The position numbers and the translations under genes were made by a program. A DNA stretch of 64,000 nt from Phylloscopus collybita. Lineage: Eukaryota > Chordata > Aves > Passeriformes > Phylloscopidae. Position 1 is the stretch's first letter; the number at the start of each line of letters is the position of its first letter. The notes beneath the pieces are model-generated. The model did no database searches and was not told the origin of the DNA. It saw only the letters and a program-made list of their open reading frames with translations. Where the stretch lies: the NCBI GenBank assembly GCA_027886175.1, contig JAJNNQ010000009.1:14171501-14235500 (forward strand), in the 5' to 3' direction. Shown here in pieces: positions 1 to 12,600 of this stretch.

Positions 1-396
1 GTAGTGTTAAGTCAATAGTAAAATGATCCCTGATTTTATGAATCCTGTTAAATTTTTGGTCAGGTCATCTTTTAAATGATATAAAAAGAGTACTGTCAGT
101 TGCCTTCAATATAAAGTTCTGAGTCAAATTTCTAGCAATGTCTGAGGAGTAGAAAACATCAGTACGGTACAAATATTAGGCAATGCATTGAAGTCCCAGA
201 TTTTTGTAAGTAAAACTGTATAAAGACAGATGTTGAAACTTTTAAGGTCTTTTCAGATGCATTTTTCAGTGGGGATATATTCACAAATTAATCCTTCTGG
301 CCCTCACAAAATATGGCTTAATTCTTTTAAAATGAAAGATGACCCTGACATCTGCTGTTCTGCGAACTCCTTATCAGGTACATTTCTGCTTAAAAT

Positions 397-510
397 CATA
401 GAATCACAGATTAAGCTAGCTGAGTTGGAAGGGACCCACCAGGATCACTGAGTCCAACTCCTGACCCTGCACAAGACACCCCAAGAATCATCATGTGCCT
501 GAGAGATTCA
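397..510 (-). repeat. CR1 LINE 3'-end fragment
   Basis: The stretch reads, in the antisense sense of CR1, ATCATAGAATCACAG, then GAGTTGGAAGGGACC, GAGTCCAACTCCTGACCCTG and CAAGACACCCCAAGAATCA. This is the widespread avian CR1 3' end in reverse complement. It is short and truncated, ending near GTGCCTGAGAG. Confidence 0.85.
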
Positions 511-1878
511 TTCTGTAATATGCAAGTAAACCTTAATGACTGAAGAAGATGCAGTGTAGATCTGAGAGACCAAAGAACTGAGATACTGTTTGTGCAGTTT
601 CAAAGGATTATTCTGTTTTAAAGTGGAAGTTGTTATTTTTCAGTAGTGTTAATAGATATGGGCTAGATTTTGCCACCAATATTGCGGTATGCTCTGCACT
701 GAATTTAATTTCATCTATAAATGAAATTACCTGATGTGGCCCATATGTATCTAATGTCCCATTTAATTTCTATAATTAACCCATACACATGCAAATTTAA
801 GTGGGGAAAAAATGTGTGCATGTGTACTATGTGTATAAAAGTTGGAGAAAGTATTTTTTTTATGCCAAATTAGATACATACAGAAAAAATTACATTTTGA
901 GAGAAAAAGGGCATTGATGCTCAGTAGTGAATGTATGAAGCAAGCCCCCATTCACATGTAGACATATATTTTTTGATATTACATAAAAAAATTAAGTGTG
1001 ATAAAAAGTCCAATATGAATACTTTGAAATTCATGTAAAAACTGCAATATGAAGGTAATTGGTCTCCCTTAAATTCTATTAAAAGTTACGTATTTAAAAT
1101 GAACTGCCTAACTTCTAACTACCAAATTTATAAAGAATTTATATTATTGAAAGTTCAAAACAGCTTCACTGTTTCATATTTGTATTTCTATCAAGACCCT
1201 GAACTGCAAATTTGGTTATTAGCAAGATGATAATGTAACTTGGTATTCATTTTGATAAACTGAAAATGTTTTGAAATGTCACAGCAGCAAATACATTACA
1301 GTTACAGTGAGGTTTTTCAATAGGAGTGTGACACAATCCTTAAATAAATTTTAAGTAGTCATAACATCAACTAACCAGCACATTTAAACAAAAAAAACAA
1401 ACAAATCCAAACCATTCTCAAGCTCATTCTGTGCACATTATGAACATGCTCTAAGTTGCATTCCAACTTTCTTTTTAAACCTTACAAGTTACCTTAATTG
1501 TCAAACTAAAAAGGAAATTATGTTAAAGTTTAAATTATTTTATGTTCTTAGTATTCCATCTTATTTCATATTTAATAATTCTATAACTACAGTAATTTCT
1601 CAGATTTCATAAGTGTACACTTTGTAAACACCAATTTCTTTCTAAACCAACAACAAAATTTTCTTAAAATGATAAAAAAATGCAGTTTATGCCTGCTAAA
1701 CACACATTTTTGTAATGAAATGTTCTTCTTACTTGTATTGGATACTTAAATAACAAACTTTCTTTCTTCCACAGAATGTACTATATCCTACTAATACTTC
1801 ACAAATCCACTTCCTTGTGAGGAACTATCTTTTTTTTTTTTTAAATCCCTTGCTGTGTATAATCTGAGTTACTTACAA

Positions 1879-1884
1879 TTTATT
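1879..1884 (-). terminator. Candidate polyadenylation signal AATAAA for short LCORL
   Basis: On the minus strand AATAAA lies 415 nt past the stop codon. It is the only canonical AATAAA I found on that strand between the stop and the window edge. A GT-containing stretch follows within about 80 nt. A T-run on the plus strand at about 1830-1842 (A-run in the transcript) could cause internal priming in cDNA data. Use of this site is inferred. Confidence 0.35.
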
Positions 1885-2298
1885 GCAAGTATTCTGTGAA
1901 CTATAAAAGTCTGCTAACCCTTGGTTGTGTATTTCCATAATAAGATGGATAATTGAATGGGTAAAGTGGTTCTTCACCAATTAAAAATTATGCTTCACAT
2001 GACAAATACTTGTTTTCCCAAAACATCTTTATGCTAGTGACTACTAAATAAAACCTGAATCTTTTCACCTATTTATACAAGGATTATATTAAATACACAC
2101 TATCAGAATTAAGTGAGCAACTCTATAATTCTGTCCACAGTGAAAACCCTGAATAAAACTATTTTTCAAAAGGCATGTATGTGGTTTTTGAACTGTATAA
2201 TTTCATGTCTTCTGTCAGAGTGAGCATATGTATTTCTCACATAGTGTGTGTATACAGACATACATACACACACACAAAACAATTTGCTAACAATTATT

Positions 2299-3331
2299 CT
2301 ACACAGGCTTGCTACTATTTTTGCAGCTGCCAGTCCCTGAATCTGTCATATTAAATAAGCCAGTATCTGGCAATCGGAGTTTCTTCTTCGGTGGAGTCTT
2401 CAATGTTCCAGATCTTTCTTTTACTTTATATTCTAAAGTGCTGTGAGGTACCCCATAAATTCCTTGTGCTTTGGAAACACTCATTTTCCCACTCATTACC
2501 ATTGCGATTGCTTCTTCCATTATTTCATGGTCATACTGCCGATAGCGGCCACGTTTTTTCCTTGGTTGCTTATTATCTTTACGATCCAAACTATCTTCTG
2601 TATTTTCTGAGGTTCCATCTACTGTCCCATTCTTAGCATTAAGACACAAAGGAGAGAGGTCCCCATGCAGAAAGTAGGAGTCAACACTTGAGTGAGTTAC
2701 AGGTCCAGAACATTCAATTTTGTTCTGTTTAGGGAGGATATTTTTCAATTTTTGAAGAGCTGATCCTTCTAAGACTGAGGAGGTTTTAGAAACGTGGTAC
2801 ATAACATCCAGAAGACCAGCAGTATCAGACTGTGGTTTGGACACAGAACTTACTCTTAGCTGAGGAATTTTTAATTGTACAGTAGAACTTGAAGTTTCGT
2901 ATTGTAGATTTTCACTTTTTTCTTTAAACTGAGTGACCATTCTCTGTAGAGTTAACTGGTGGAGGTAACTGGAAGCTGTTGGGAATTTTAATTCTGAGGT
3001 TTCAAGTAGACTGAGTTTACTTTTTTCTGTGCGCTCTGCTTGAGCTCTTGCCCACAAGGCTACTTTTTGTAGGACTGCACAAGTTTCTTTACTGTCTTTA
3101 AATGAATAACTATCATTGAAATCTCGAGTTTTATTTTTAAAAGGTGCAGGCTTTCCTGCTGGTAAGGCTTCTAAGTGGAGAAGTAAAGTTTTTTGAGGTA
3201 TGCCATAAAGTATGCCTGCTTTATTTATGTCCAGTGCTCCAGACTGAATGTCTTTCAAAGCTTTTGAGAGCAAACCATCTGCAAACTCAGCACTTCTTTC
3301 CACATAGTCCTCTCTGTTTCTGTGTAGTCTC
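2299..3331 (-). CDS. LCORL: LCORL coding exon 7, terminal exon with both HTH domains
   Basis: This is the largest exon: 1033 coding nt, residues 258-600. The acceptor CATCCATCCAG|G completes Gly257, then [19 protein letters not shown] begins the first pipsqueak-type HTH (about 268-313). A Ser/Thr-rich spacer follows ([33 protein letters not shown]), then RKKRGR, the second HTH (523-563) with the family signature [20 protein letters not shown], a second basic stretch (570-576) and a Ser/Thr/Gly-rich tail. The stop is TAG at 2299-2301. Conservation with mammals is very high, as expected for DNA-binding segments. Length agrees with the family short isoform. Confidence 0.98.
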
Positions 3332-6300
3332 CTGGATGGATGGAATGAAACGATGGTAAACTGATGTATGAGAGACTCTCACACAGCTATGGAAGGGAAG
3401 GGTCCACTCCTTTATTATACTCCTTGCTTCGGTAACATCACTGCTTCTGATACTTTTTAGCCTTTGAGATGTGGTAGTTAAATGATTATCCTAGCAAAAT
3501 GTTACAGTTCTGGTAGGACAGTGTGTCAAAAATCATACCTTGGCTTCTACAGCAGCCCTTCCAAGAACTTTATATCCTAGCTCAGTATTTAGTAATAGTC
3601 TCATGTGCTTGCTATATTCCCTTGTTCACATGCTTGCAGAGCAACACTGTTATAATTTTAATTATACAATTAACGTTCTGTTAAATACCCAAATCCTGAA
3701 GGAGTTTTTGTTAGTAGAAACGTGACGTTACCGCTAAACAAGTAATAAAAGAGTCAACCCCCTCATAGAAAATTTGCAGCAATAAGTACATAACTACACA
3801 CAAACATCCCAGACTTACACAAAACTAGGCTTTCTACAACAAGAAGATAAAGTGCTGTAGTTAACAATCAAGTCCATTTTTCGCAAAATAAGACACACTT
3901 TTAAGAACTTCTACTCACTATTTACAGCTCACTAATTACAAAGCCATTCATTTTCAAACTTTGTCATATCAGCAGATTAATAAAATGCACTTTTACATCA
4001 TTCAACAAAGGCTGCTACTGTAGTCCTATTTGTAATAAGTTATTCGTAAGACGTACAGGTGACAAAAAGGGTCCTGCTATGGCTAGTGGATGGGAGGATG
4101 CCAAGATCATAAAATCCAACAAAACAATGCAATTCACTAATTTTGTGGTAGCTTTCAGCAGATGCAATAATGTTTTCCTTGCTGAATAAAGAAATTTAAC
4201 CATTTGCCACCACACACCATAGTCAGAACCATGATGCAAGTATAAGTATGACGATTAAGAGCTCTCTCTCACACACTTGCTCTCTCTATTAAGGAATATT
4301 ATAGATAGTAGTCATTTAATTTGTTCATGTTAGTTGAAGATGATTTTACATCTAATTATTAACATGGTCATTTTTGTCCAAAATTGAAGCTCCCTAAATA
4401 AATTCTAAAAGAATTATTTGCATTTTCTTCCACTAGTCTCTTACTTTTAATGTGTTATGTAATCAATTTTCAAGTAATTTTTAGTAACATGAACTAAAGT
4501 TTGGTGATTGTTCTGATAACTTTTCTTTAAACAGAAAAAAAAGGAAAAAGACAAATGAAACATATGATATATACATAGACACACACTTATGAGTGACAAA
4601 AATTCTTCTGAAAGCAAAATAGGAACCACATGTGTGTGCCAGTATATACAGGTATGTTATGAACATAAACCCTGGCCAGAGAAAAGAAACCTGGATTGTC
4701 TTTTTGATAAGCCAAAGAGAGTCCTAAACATTGCTTACCCAGACACTGAGTTTTCAGAACACAACGGATCATATTTTGGTTCTTCCAACCTTGCGCTTTT
4801 CTTTGTAGAGAGATCTAGCACTCCATCCCCTGCAAAGAATGAGTAGTGATGGTAACAGTGGTTTTAAGGAAGATCTCAGAGACATTGTCAGCAAATGTAT
4901 TTTCACCCATGGCACAATTTTCAAGCAAATATTTTATCTTGTAAAATTTCTGACGCCTCATTTCATTAACAGTATCAGCCATCAGCAAATGATTTTGAAT
5001 ATTTGATTTGTATCCAAACTTTTTTAAAATTGAGAAAAAATAAAAAGTAAACCCATTAAGAAATAATAAAATTTAAAAGAACCCTTATTAACTAAACATG
5101 ACTGCTTTCCTAAAATTCACGTGTCTACATCACACTTTTTACTTTCAAGGCAACTGAAACAATGCACTTGATTAGAATTATTATTCATATTTACATACTG
5201 TAAACAAACACAATTCTGATGCTGAAGTTAAACTTGACATAACTAAATCCTACGCTAATTCAGGATAATTCAAGCTAATAAGGATCCCTGGAGGCCTCCA
5301 GACCAACCTCCTGCTAAGAGCAGGGTCAGCAATGACACCAGACCAGGTTACTGGCTGAGCAGATAACTGGGTAACTTCCCAGTAACTTCCCCCTAACTGG
5401 GAAGAGCGCTTGAGCCCAATACAGAGTTCTAACATTTTAACTACACATACTCCTCCTGCTGCCTCCACATACATGCAATAATATTAGAAACTAGAAAAAT
5501 GAAAGACCTAAAGTGGGGTGGGAGTCTGCTCTGTCAAGTCACTGGTAAATGCTGAATTCTAGATTTATACTTGGCTGTTAAAGTCTAAGAAGTATTGAAA
5601 TAGAAAAACATACTGTTTAAAAATCAATATTTAAAAACATTAACAGTTGAAATACTAATTTTAGTTTTTTTCTTGAAAAAAAAATCAATTACATTTAAAT
5701 TATAATTAAATCCCCTAAATATATTTAATTTCATACCTTTCTTCCTTGGTTCTCTGTTTCAAACTTGGGCTGTTTTGAGTGCCTGAGCTCTGCGAATTCA
5801 ATTTTGAGTTTCAACATGTAGCTCAACATTCAATTCTATAATCACCCTTATACTACCCCTTACTGCATTTACAGTGTCATTTTCATGTTACTGCCTATTA
5901 TTTCTAAAACATCAATTAATTGCACATATTTTCCCACAGCCTCAGATGCAGACAATGAAGCATTGGTTGAAGGATCCAAATGCCAACAGTCAAATAAGAA
6001 GTCAAGAAAATTGTTTGGGTAGCTCTCCTTTATACCAATAATGCAAAGAAATAGAGCTCTGTGTAATAATCAAATCCAGATTTTTGGTTTTGGACTGCTT
6101 TTTGACCGTTCTTCCACAACTATTTTGTACTATTTGAAGGAGGTCAAAGAGAGAAAAAGTAACATCATAACTCAGCATTAGGGGATGAATATAAATATGC
6201 CAACTGGGCAAGGATGCTCCTTTTCATCCAAATACATTCCTTTCAAAATCTTTCTTAAGAAAGTTAGAGGAAGGACTAACGCTAATCAGCCTTCCTGATG

Positions 6301-6624
6301 TATTGATATTACAGAAGAAAAAGCCAATTAAGAACACTACAGGAAAATTCTATGTTGACTTTTTGGCCTACCCAGGAATACCCAAGCTCAACCCCAAGTC
6401 CCTGAGTCCTGTGCAACAGACAGATTTCATCTGTTGTGCTCTGTCACTCTGACGAAATATATCACCTTTTCTCAAGTGCTTGTGTGTTCCCTTCCACAAC
6501 AGTTTCTCCATCTTCAGTTGATACTCATAGACATCACAAAAAACGTTTTTGAAAAAAAAAAAAACTACTTCAAAGCTGACAATTTATCAAGCAATAAAAT
6601 GCTAATTGTCTCTCCATCAATTTA

Positions 6625-6658
<34 letters not shown>

Positions 6659-9600
6659 AAAGGCTCTTGTAAGATTCTATAATGAAAATAATTTTCATTT
6701 CCAATCTTTCAGAATTGGCTTTGACAACACCAGGCTAGCAATCAGTCAAAAAATAACTGAAGAACACAGTAGTAAAACAAAAACAAATTCATTCATTCAA
6801 TTCATTCCTGAAACAAAAAACTAATTCATTTTCAGCCTCTAAAGGACATGCAGAGCTGAAGTAATTTGAGGTTCAAGACATTTGGTTCTTCCAACATAGC
6901 AAATGCAAATTCATTAAGTACATGACACATAAAGACAATGCTTTATGGGAAGATGATCCTCAGTAAAAAGAATCATACAAAAAATTTGATATACATGTAA
7001 AATACCAGATAGAATCACTGGACTACACATTTTTTTTAGTAATTTCATTTGAATTTAAGAAAAAAAACCAAACCAACCAATGAAAACAAACAAAAAAACC
7101 CCCAAACCAAACCACCCCACCAAAACCAACAAGAAACAACCCTCACAAAAACACACCTCAACCTGGTAGGAAAATGAGAGCATTTGCTGTAAAGTGAAAT
7201 CCTACTTAATGAAAGGAATTTATGTATATATACACAGTCAAGATGTTCACTTTGGTGCATGAGGTACAGGACCAAAACATTACAGAGAGGTAGCCTACAA
7301 GTGGACTATGAAACAACAAGCTTGTTACTTGCAAGGTAGGAATAGTCTTCTCTAAACTGAGCCAGAACTTTCTATTATTTCTTACAAATCGATCAGAACA
7401 GGCATTACAGCAAGAATTCTGGACAGGAACTGAATTATATCAGGAACAGAAAAAACACTCTGTAAGGTGGTTTTAATAAAAGATAAGAAATTACTTCCAC
7501 TCTTTAGGTGAAGCCATGATTACTAAGAAGTGAATCTTCATTAAAAAAGTAACACTGGATAATAAAGAAAAATGTATTAGATGTTTTCCAGTTTTGCTAC
7601 TCGTGGTCTTCTAATGCAGCTACTTCTATGCAAATTAAATTATTCTTATCTTCAAAGAAATGGCTCAACCTCTGGCCTTTGATTCTCAGCACAAGATCAT
7701 CAGGTGCACCAATACCAAGATGAACTAAGTGTGATCAAAGTTCATTTTCAGAATAATCAGGACCACAATCACTTGAAACTCTTCCAGACTAATGATGTTA
7801 GGGAAGCAGGGAGGGGAAGGGGAAGCAACAGAAACCAGGTCAGCCTTGAGCTCCTACAACTGGTATTTCTACACTGATTTCTGAGCTGAGGTTTTTCCTG
7901 GGTTTCAGGAAATCTCTCATTAGCTATTATGAATTGCCTTATTAGATCAGATAACCTACTCTCCTCAGTCCCCAGCCTCCAGGCAGGGGGAACATTCCAC
8001 TCCTAGTGTGGAAAAGCACATCAGCCTGGCTACTACCTGCAGCTCTTTGCTCTCCTAGTAGCTGCTATCATTGGCTTAGGGATCTCAGAGATTTATCTCT
8101 GCCTACTCTAGCTTTAGTTTCTGGCCTTGGTTAGCTGTGAAGTCTAAGGCCCTTTGTGAACCCAGTGACCTATGACCTCCTGTCACAGCAGTTCTGATGT
8201 TTAAGAACTGTGGAGCAAAACCTTCCCGTTAATTTTGTCTTCCTCTAAGAATTTTCAGAGAGCCCTGCCTCATTTTATTATAGTGAGGTTTAGTAAATAA
8301 CAACTCTACCTTATCCATCCAACAACAGTCTGTCTTCAGTACTTTTCCTGATGCTGCCTTGCCTTTTGCTGGCTATTTTCTGTGCTTCTGAACACAGAAA
8401 GAGTTTTCAGGAAACTGTCAGTAGGAACACCAAAGTCTTTTATTAATTCTTAACTACCACTTTGAGTAGCCCCTTTTGACTTGAAGTGCTATTTTGTAAC
8501 ATGAAAAAATGCCAAATGAAAAGTATATGGCCATACATTGGGTGATCATGGCACAGCCCTGGCAGTATCTGTGAGGACAGGTCAGGGGCTCAGACACATG
8601 GCTGGCTCCCAGGCCTACTGCAGGGCACAGCTGAGTCCAGCAGCCACCTGGGCAAAAACTCTGGAAAACTGTATTTAAGAAAGGGGGCAAAGTGCCAGAT
8701 AGACACAAAAAATGGGAACAAAAAGAATGAGAAAATGGCAGAGGTAAGTCCAGCAGCAGAGAGAAACCATTAGGTACAGACTGTGGACAGCCCACACCCA
8801 ATCCCCTTGCACTACAGGGGTGGTGGTGATCACAAGGGAACCTGGAGTGAACCTGGGAAAGGAGAGAAGACAGGCAGTGTTTTAATGACTCTTTTTGTTT
8901 CTACTGCCTGAATTAATAATGAAATGCGTATATTAATAAGCAATAATTATTTTTTCCAAGCAAAGTCTGTTTAGCCCATGACAGCAAGTGGTAGTAAGCA
9001 ATGACCATGCCCTTATCTCAACTCATAAGTTCTCCTTTCTGCTCTTCCCATTTTCTCCCCTGTGCATCGTGAGAGAAGTAAGCAAGCAAGCATCTGACAA
9101 GGAGCTTGGCTGCTAGCCACCATAGCAGCCAGGGAAGAAAAACAACTACTCCCCTCAAAAATGTAGCTTTTTAGGGTAACTTTCTCATACAGAAGTATTA
9201 AACTGTTCCTTGAATATATTTACAGCTCATACAATTTGGGAACATAGCATGTATAGCTTCAAAATGCATAGTATTTTCACCAATACAGTAGAAACAGGAT
9301 CTTAAGAAAAAGTTTCTTCTCAATAAAGTTTGGAATTCTTTCAATATACTGCCAGCTATCTTTTGATGTCTTCCAGTCTATAATGGCTCAATGAAACACT
9401 GAACAACTTTCAATGAAAATTATGAAAATTATTTTCAATGAAAACAATGAAAATTTTGTTTCATACTTTAGCTATGTACTTTGGCTATTAGTCTTGGTTC
9501 CAGAAGATCCAGGAACAAGAATAAGCTTGTGCAGCTAAACCTGCAGATTTATCTACTTGTACTTCTACTTCTGACTCTTAAAGTCATTTTGCTTAGAAGC

Positions 9601-12600
9601 CTGAGAACTATCAATACTCCTGTATCTACCAAGTGAAAGAAGCCTCTGCACCAAACTTTGTTGCTGCTAGGAACATTCCTCAAAAAGCTCAGCCCCATGA
9701 CTGCACAAGGAAGTAAGCTGCTGCAAAATATTCCAACACTATTCCTTAATCACCATTTCCTTCTGCAAGGATGCTGCTTCTTCACTGGCTTAGTTTAGAG
9801 GAAAAGCAATATTGCAAAAGCACACAGTAACACCCCACTTTTGTCAGACCCAGTGAACGGAAAACAGGTTTTGTTTCACTATACAGAGTATTCATTTTCA
9901 AGGCCTGGACAGTCTTAAGAGTTACATGGATTAGAAAAAGGAGCAAGATACAGGTATTTTTGGAGACAGTTGACTGACAGTGAAATGACTGCCTGACTAC
10001 CAGCAAGGCACACAGGAATTAAAGCACCCTGCTAAATTACCACACTTCTACCTGCAGAAGAAAGTAGAGCATGCTCTGGGACTCCACTACCAGTCAGGTA
10101 TCACCTGGACATACCTGGATGCCATTGCTTAAACAGTCACACTCAGTACTAAATGCTGCAGTTCCAGAGGTGCAATGGGTTTACCTCAGCTAATAACTAG
10201 ACCCCAACTCAGCGCCTCTACCACTCCCTGTCATCAATGGGGGGCACAAAGAAATAAGATGAAGATGAATACGGGGAAATCACTTGCCAATTACCATTAT
10301 AGGCAAAACAGACTTGGGAAAAATCAATATATTGCAATTTAAAATAGATTTGGATAATGGAAAGAGAAAAAAATTAAAGCACTTCTCCACATCTATCTTT
10401 TCCCAGGCTCCCAACTTCATTCCCAGCCCCTCTATTTTCCCCCATCCTCAGCTGGCATAAGCAAGGTTGAGAATGAGGGCTAAAGTCAGTGCAATTCTTC
10501 TTTACAGTTCCTTCTCAACAGACCACATATCCTTCAGGAAACACCCAGATGTTTCAATGTGGAGTCTTCCATAGGCTGCAGTGTGAATGACTATCTGCTC
10601 CTCAAGCTGCAGTAGAATACATGCTCCACCATGGTCCTCCTCTCCATGTGCTCCATGGAAATACCTACTTTGGTGCCTGAAGCACCTCCCTTCCCCTTTC
10701 CCTCACCTCGTTGTTCCCAGTGCTGTTTCTCACCCCTCTGCCTGTCCAGCATTTTTGCACTTCAGCCTGGTGTGGGTCTGTGGCAGAGCTGGCTGAGCCT
10801 TGCACAGGGAAGCCACAACAGCTTCTCAAAGATGCCACTCTACAGCCCTCCCCAACTACTAAAACCTTGCCATGTAAACCCAAAAATCAGGGCTGTCGGT
10901 TCTGGAAGTGCCAGACCTGAGGATTTTTTGGCTTCAGAGACAGTCTCCAGGTACTGGAGGAAAGTAAGAAGCTTTCTTTAATGGAGAATTTCAGTGGCAG
11001 AATCTCTTTTCAGTGCTGAGCTAGCACTTAGCTTGGATCTGCTCACTGCTTCTAGTAACCTGGAAAATAAAGTTTACTCCTGTGCCTCTCAAGCCCAAGA
11101 ACCACTCTAATAGTGAAGGACCATGATTGTCTATTTAACTAGTTAGATCATTAATTTCAAAGAAAACTGTTGTAAATACAAAGCAGCTGCCTAACCAGAA
11201 AGTGAACCTGAAGAATTTATACTTAGATCATTATCTGCTTAACAGGATTTGAACTAAAGATTTCAACTTTAGTTGAATGGATGCAGGATCCATCAAAGCA
11301 ATGTACAAATTTGAACTTCCTCCTCTGTTACTACTACTTCATTTGGAAATTGTAACAAGAATTACAAATAGCAAATACTGAAGAGAGTTGCATGACAGTA
11401 AAAAAACATTACTAAGAACAGAACCATGGTACAGATTTTACAAATCTCCAGACCAATAAAGTATACTGTGTTAGAGAACTATACATTTCAAAAAATAATC
11501 CTATTAAAAAGCCTTCATAATTCCCTACTGTAAGAATAGGACAATTTATTATAACCAAGCTGTCTTCAGGAAAAGTACAGAACTGAGAGATAGGTGTGAT
11601 AATAATACACAGTCCCTGACAAAAGCTAATTGAAATAACTTTTTCATGAGTCTTTGCACATAGAACACAATGCAAATAAAAAGAGCAGGCTGACATTTTT
11701 CATCTTGAACTTATTTGCTTGTGTTGCCATCACTACCGTGGAAAGCTAAAATAGCTCAAAATTAACACATTTATGGAAAACAGAAAGCACAGTACAATTT
11801 CCCTGGTAGGTAAGATGTTCAAGCCAATTTTCTCCAACTACAGTCTTATTCCACTATTATTTCTCATTTCAGCATCTCTGAATTTCACAGCAAGATGTTA
11901 CCTTTAACATCTAAAAAGCACTCCAGCAAACACGGCAGTCTAGATCTGGAGACTCTGCAGTGTCTTACATAGCTAAAATGTAAATGTGTAACTTGTACAC
12001 TGTGTGTGCTGGGCAACTATTTTAGATTTAGGTGTTTCACTGAAGGTTCACAATTCTAAACTTGTTATTTAGCCTTAGTGTAAGAAAAAAATCCAATGAC
12101 ATAAAAAGATTATTTAAATAACTCAATTTCTCTATATTTTAGATTTTTCTTAGACAATAGATCAATGGATTTTCAGAAGGGGGTGGCAGCATAACTTTCT
12201 TCCTGTCCCTGCCCTGCCCACCTTCTGCCTTCCCTTTTATTCCTCAAAGATTTATTTGGGCTCAGCAATGACCAGAACCTGCCTTTGGGGACTTTGCTCC
12301 TCCATGAACATTTAAAACTAGTTATTTATAATCAGCTGTTGAAGTAAGTAATACACAATGGTGCTGATATCAGGAAAGTATTGTTTATTGCTCTTGCAAA
12401 AGAAATGTGCTTAAACCTGGCCAATTACAAACCTCTAAAATCTGTAATTCATCCATAGAAAAATTACATCCAAGCACAACAGGTATTTCCTCAGGATTTA
12501 AACCACTAAGTATTTACTAAGCCCTGGCATGAACTGGTCTGACCATACAGAATAAAAGCAAGAATTCCAGTATTTCTCAATGTTCTTTCTGTGAAAGAGA

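Larger units (their letters stand above)
1..2298 (-). other. LCORL: LCORL 3'UTR and downstream sequence
   Basis: No coding exon is recognisable below the LCORL stop codon. The sequence is AT-rich and includes a short (TG)n-like stretch on the minus strand near 2242-2278 and a CR1 scrap near 397-510. The true 3' end of the transcript cannot be fixed from sequence alone. For a longer LCORL isoform this stretch would be intron. Confidence 0.55.

Noticed and set aside
8454..8801. 115-codon minus-strand ORF in LCORL intron 5
   Set aside because: Leu/Phe/Cys/Pro-rich with no domain and no supporting splice sites; likely chance.
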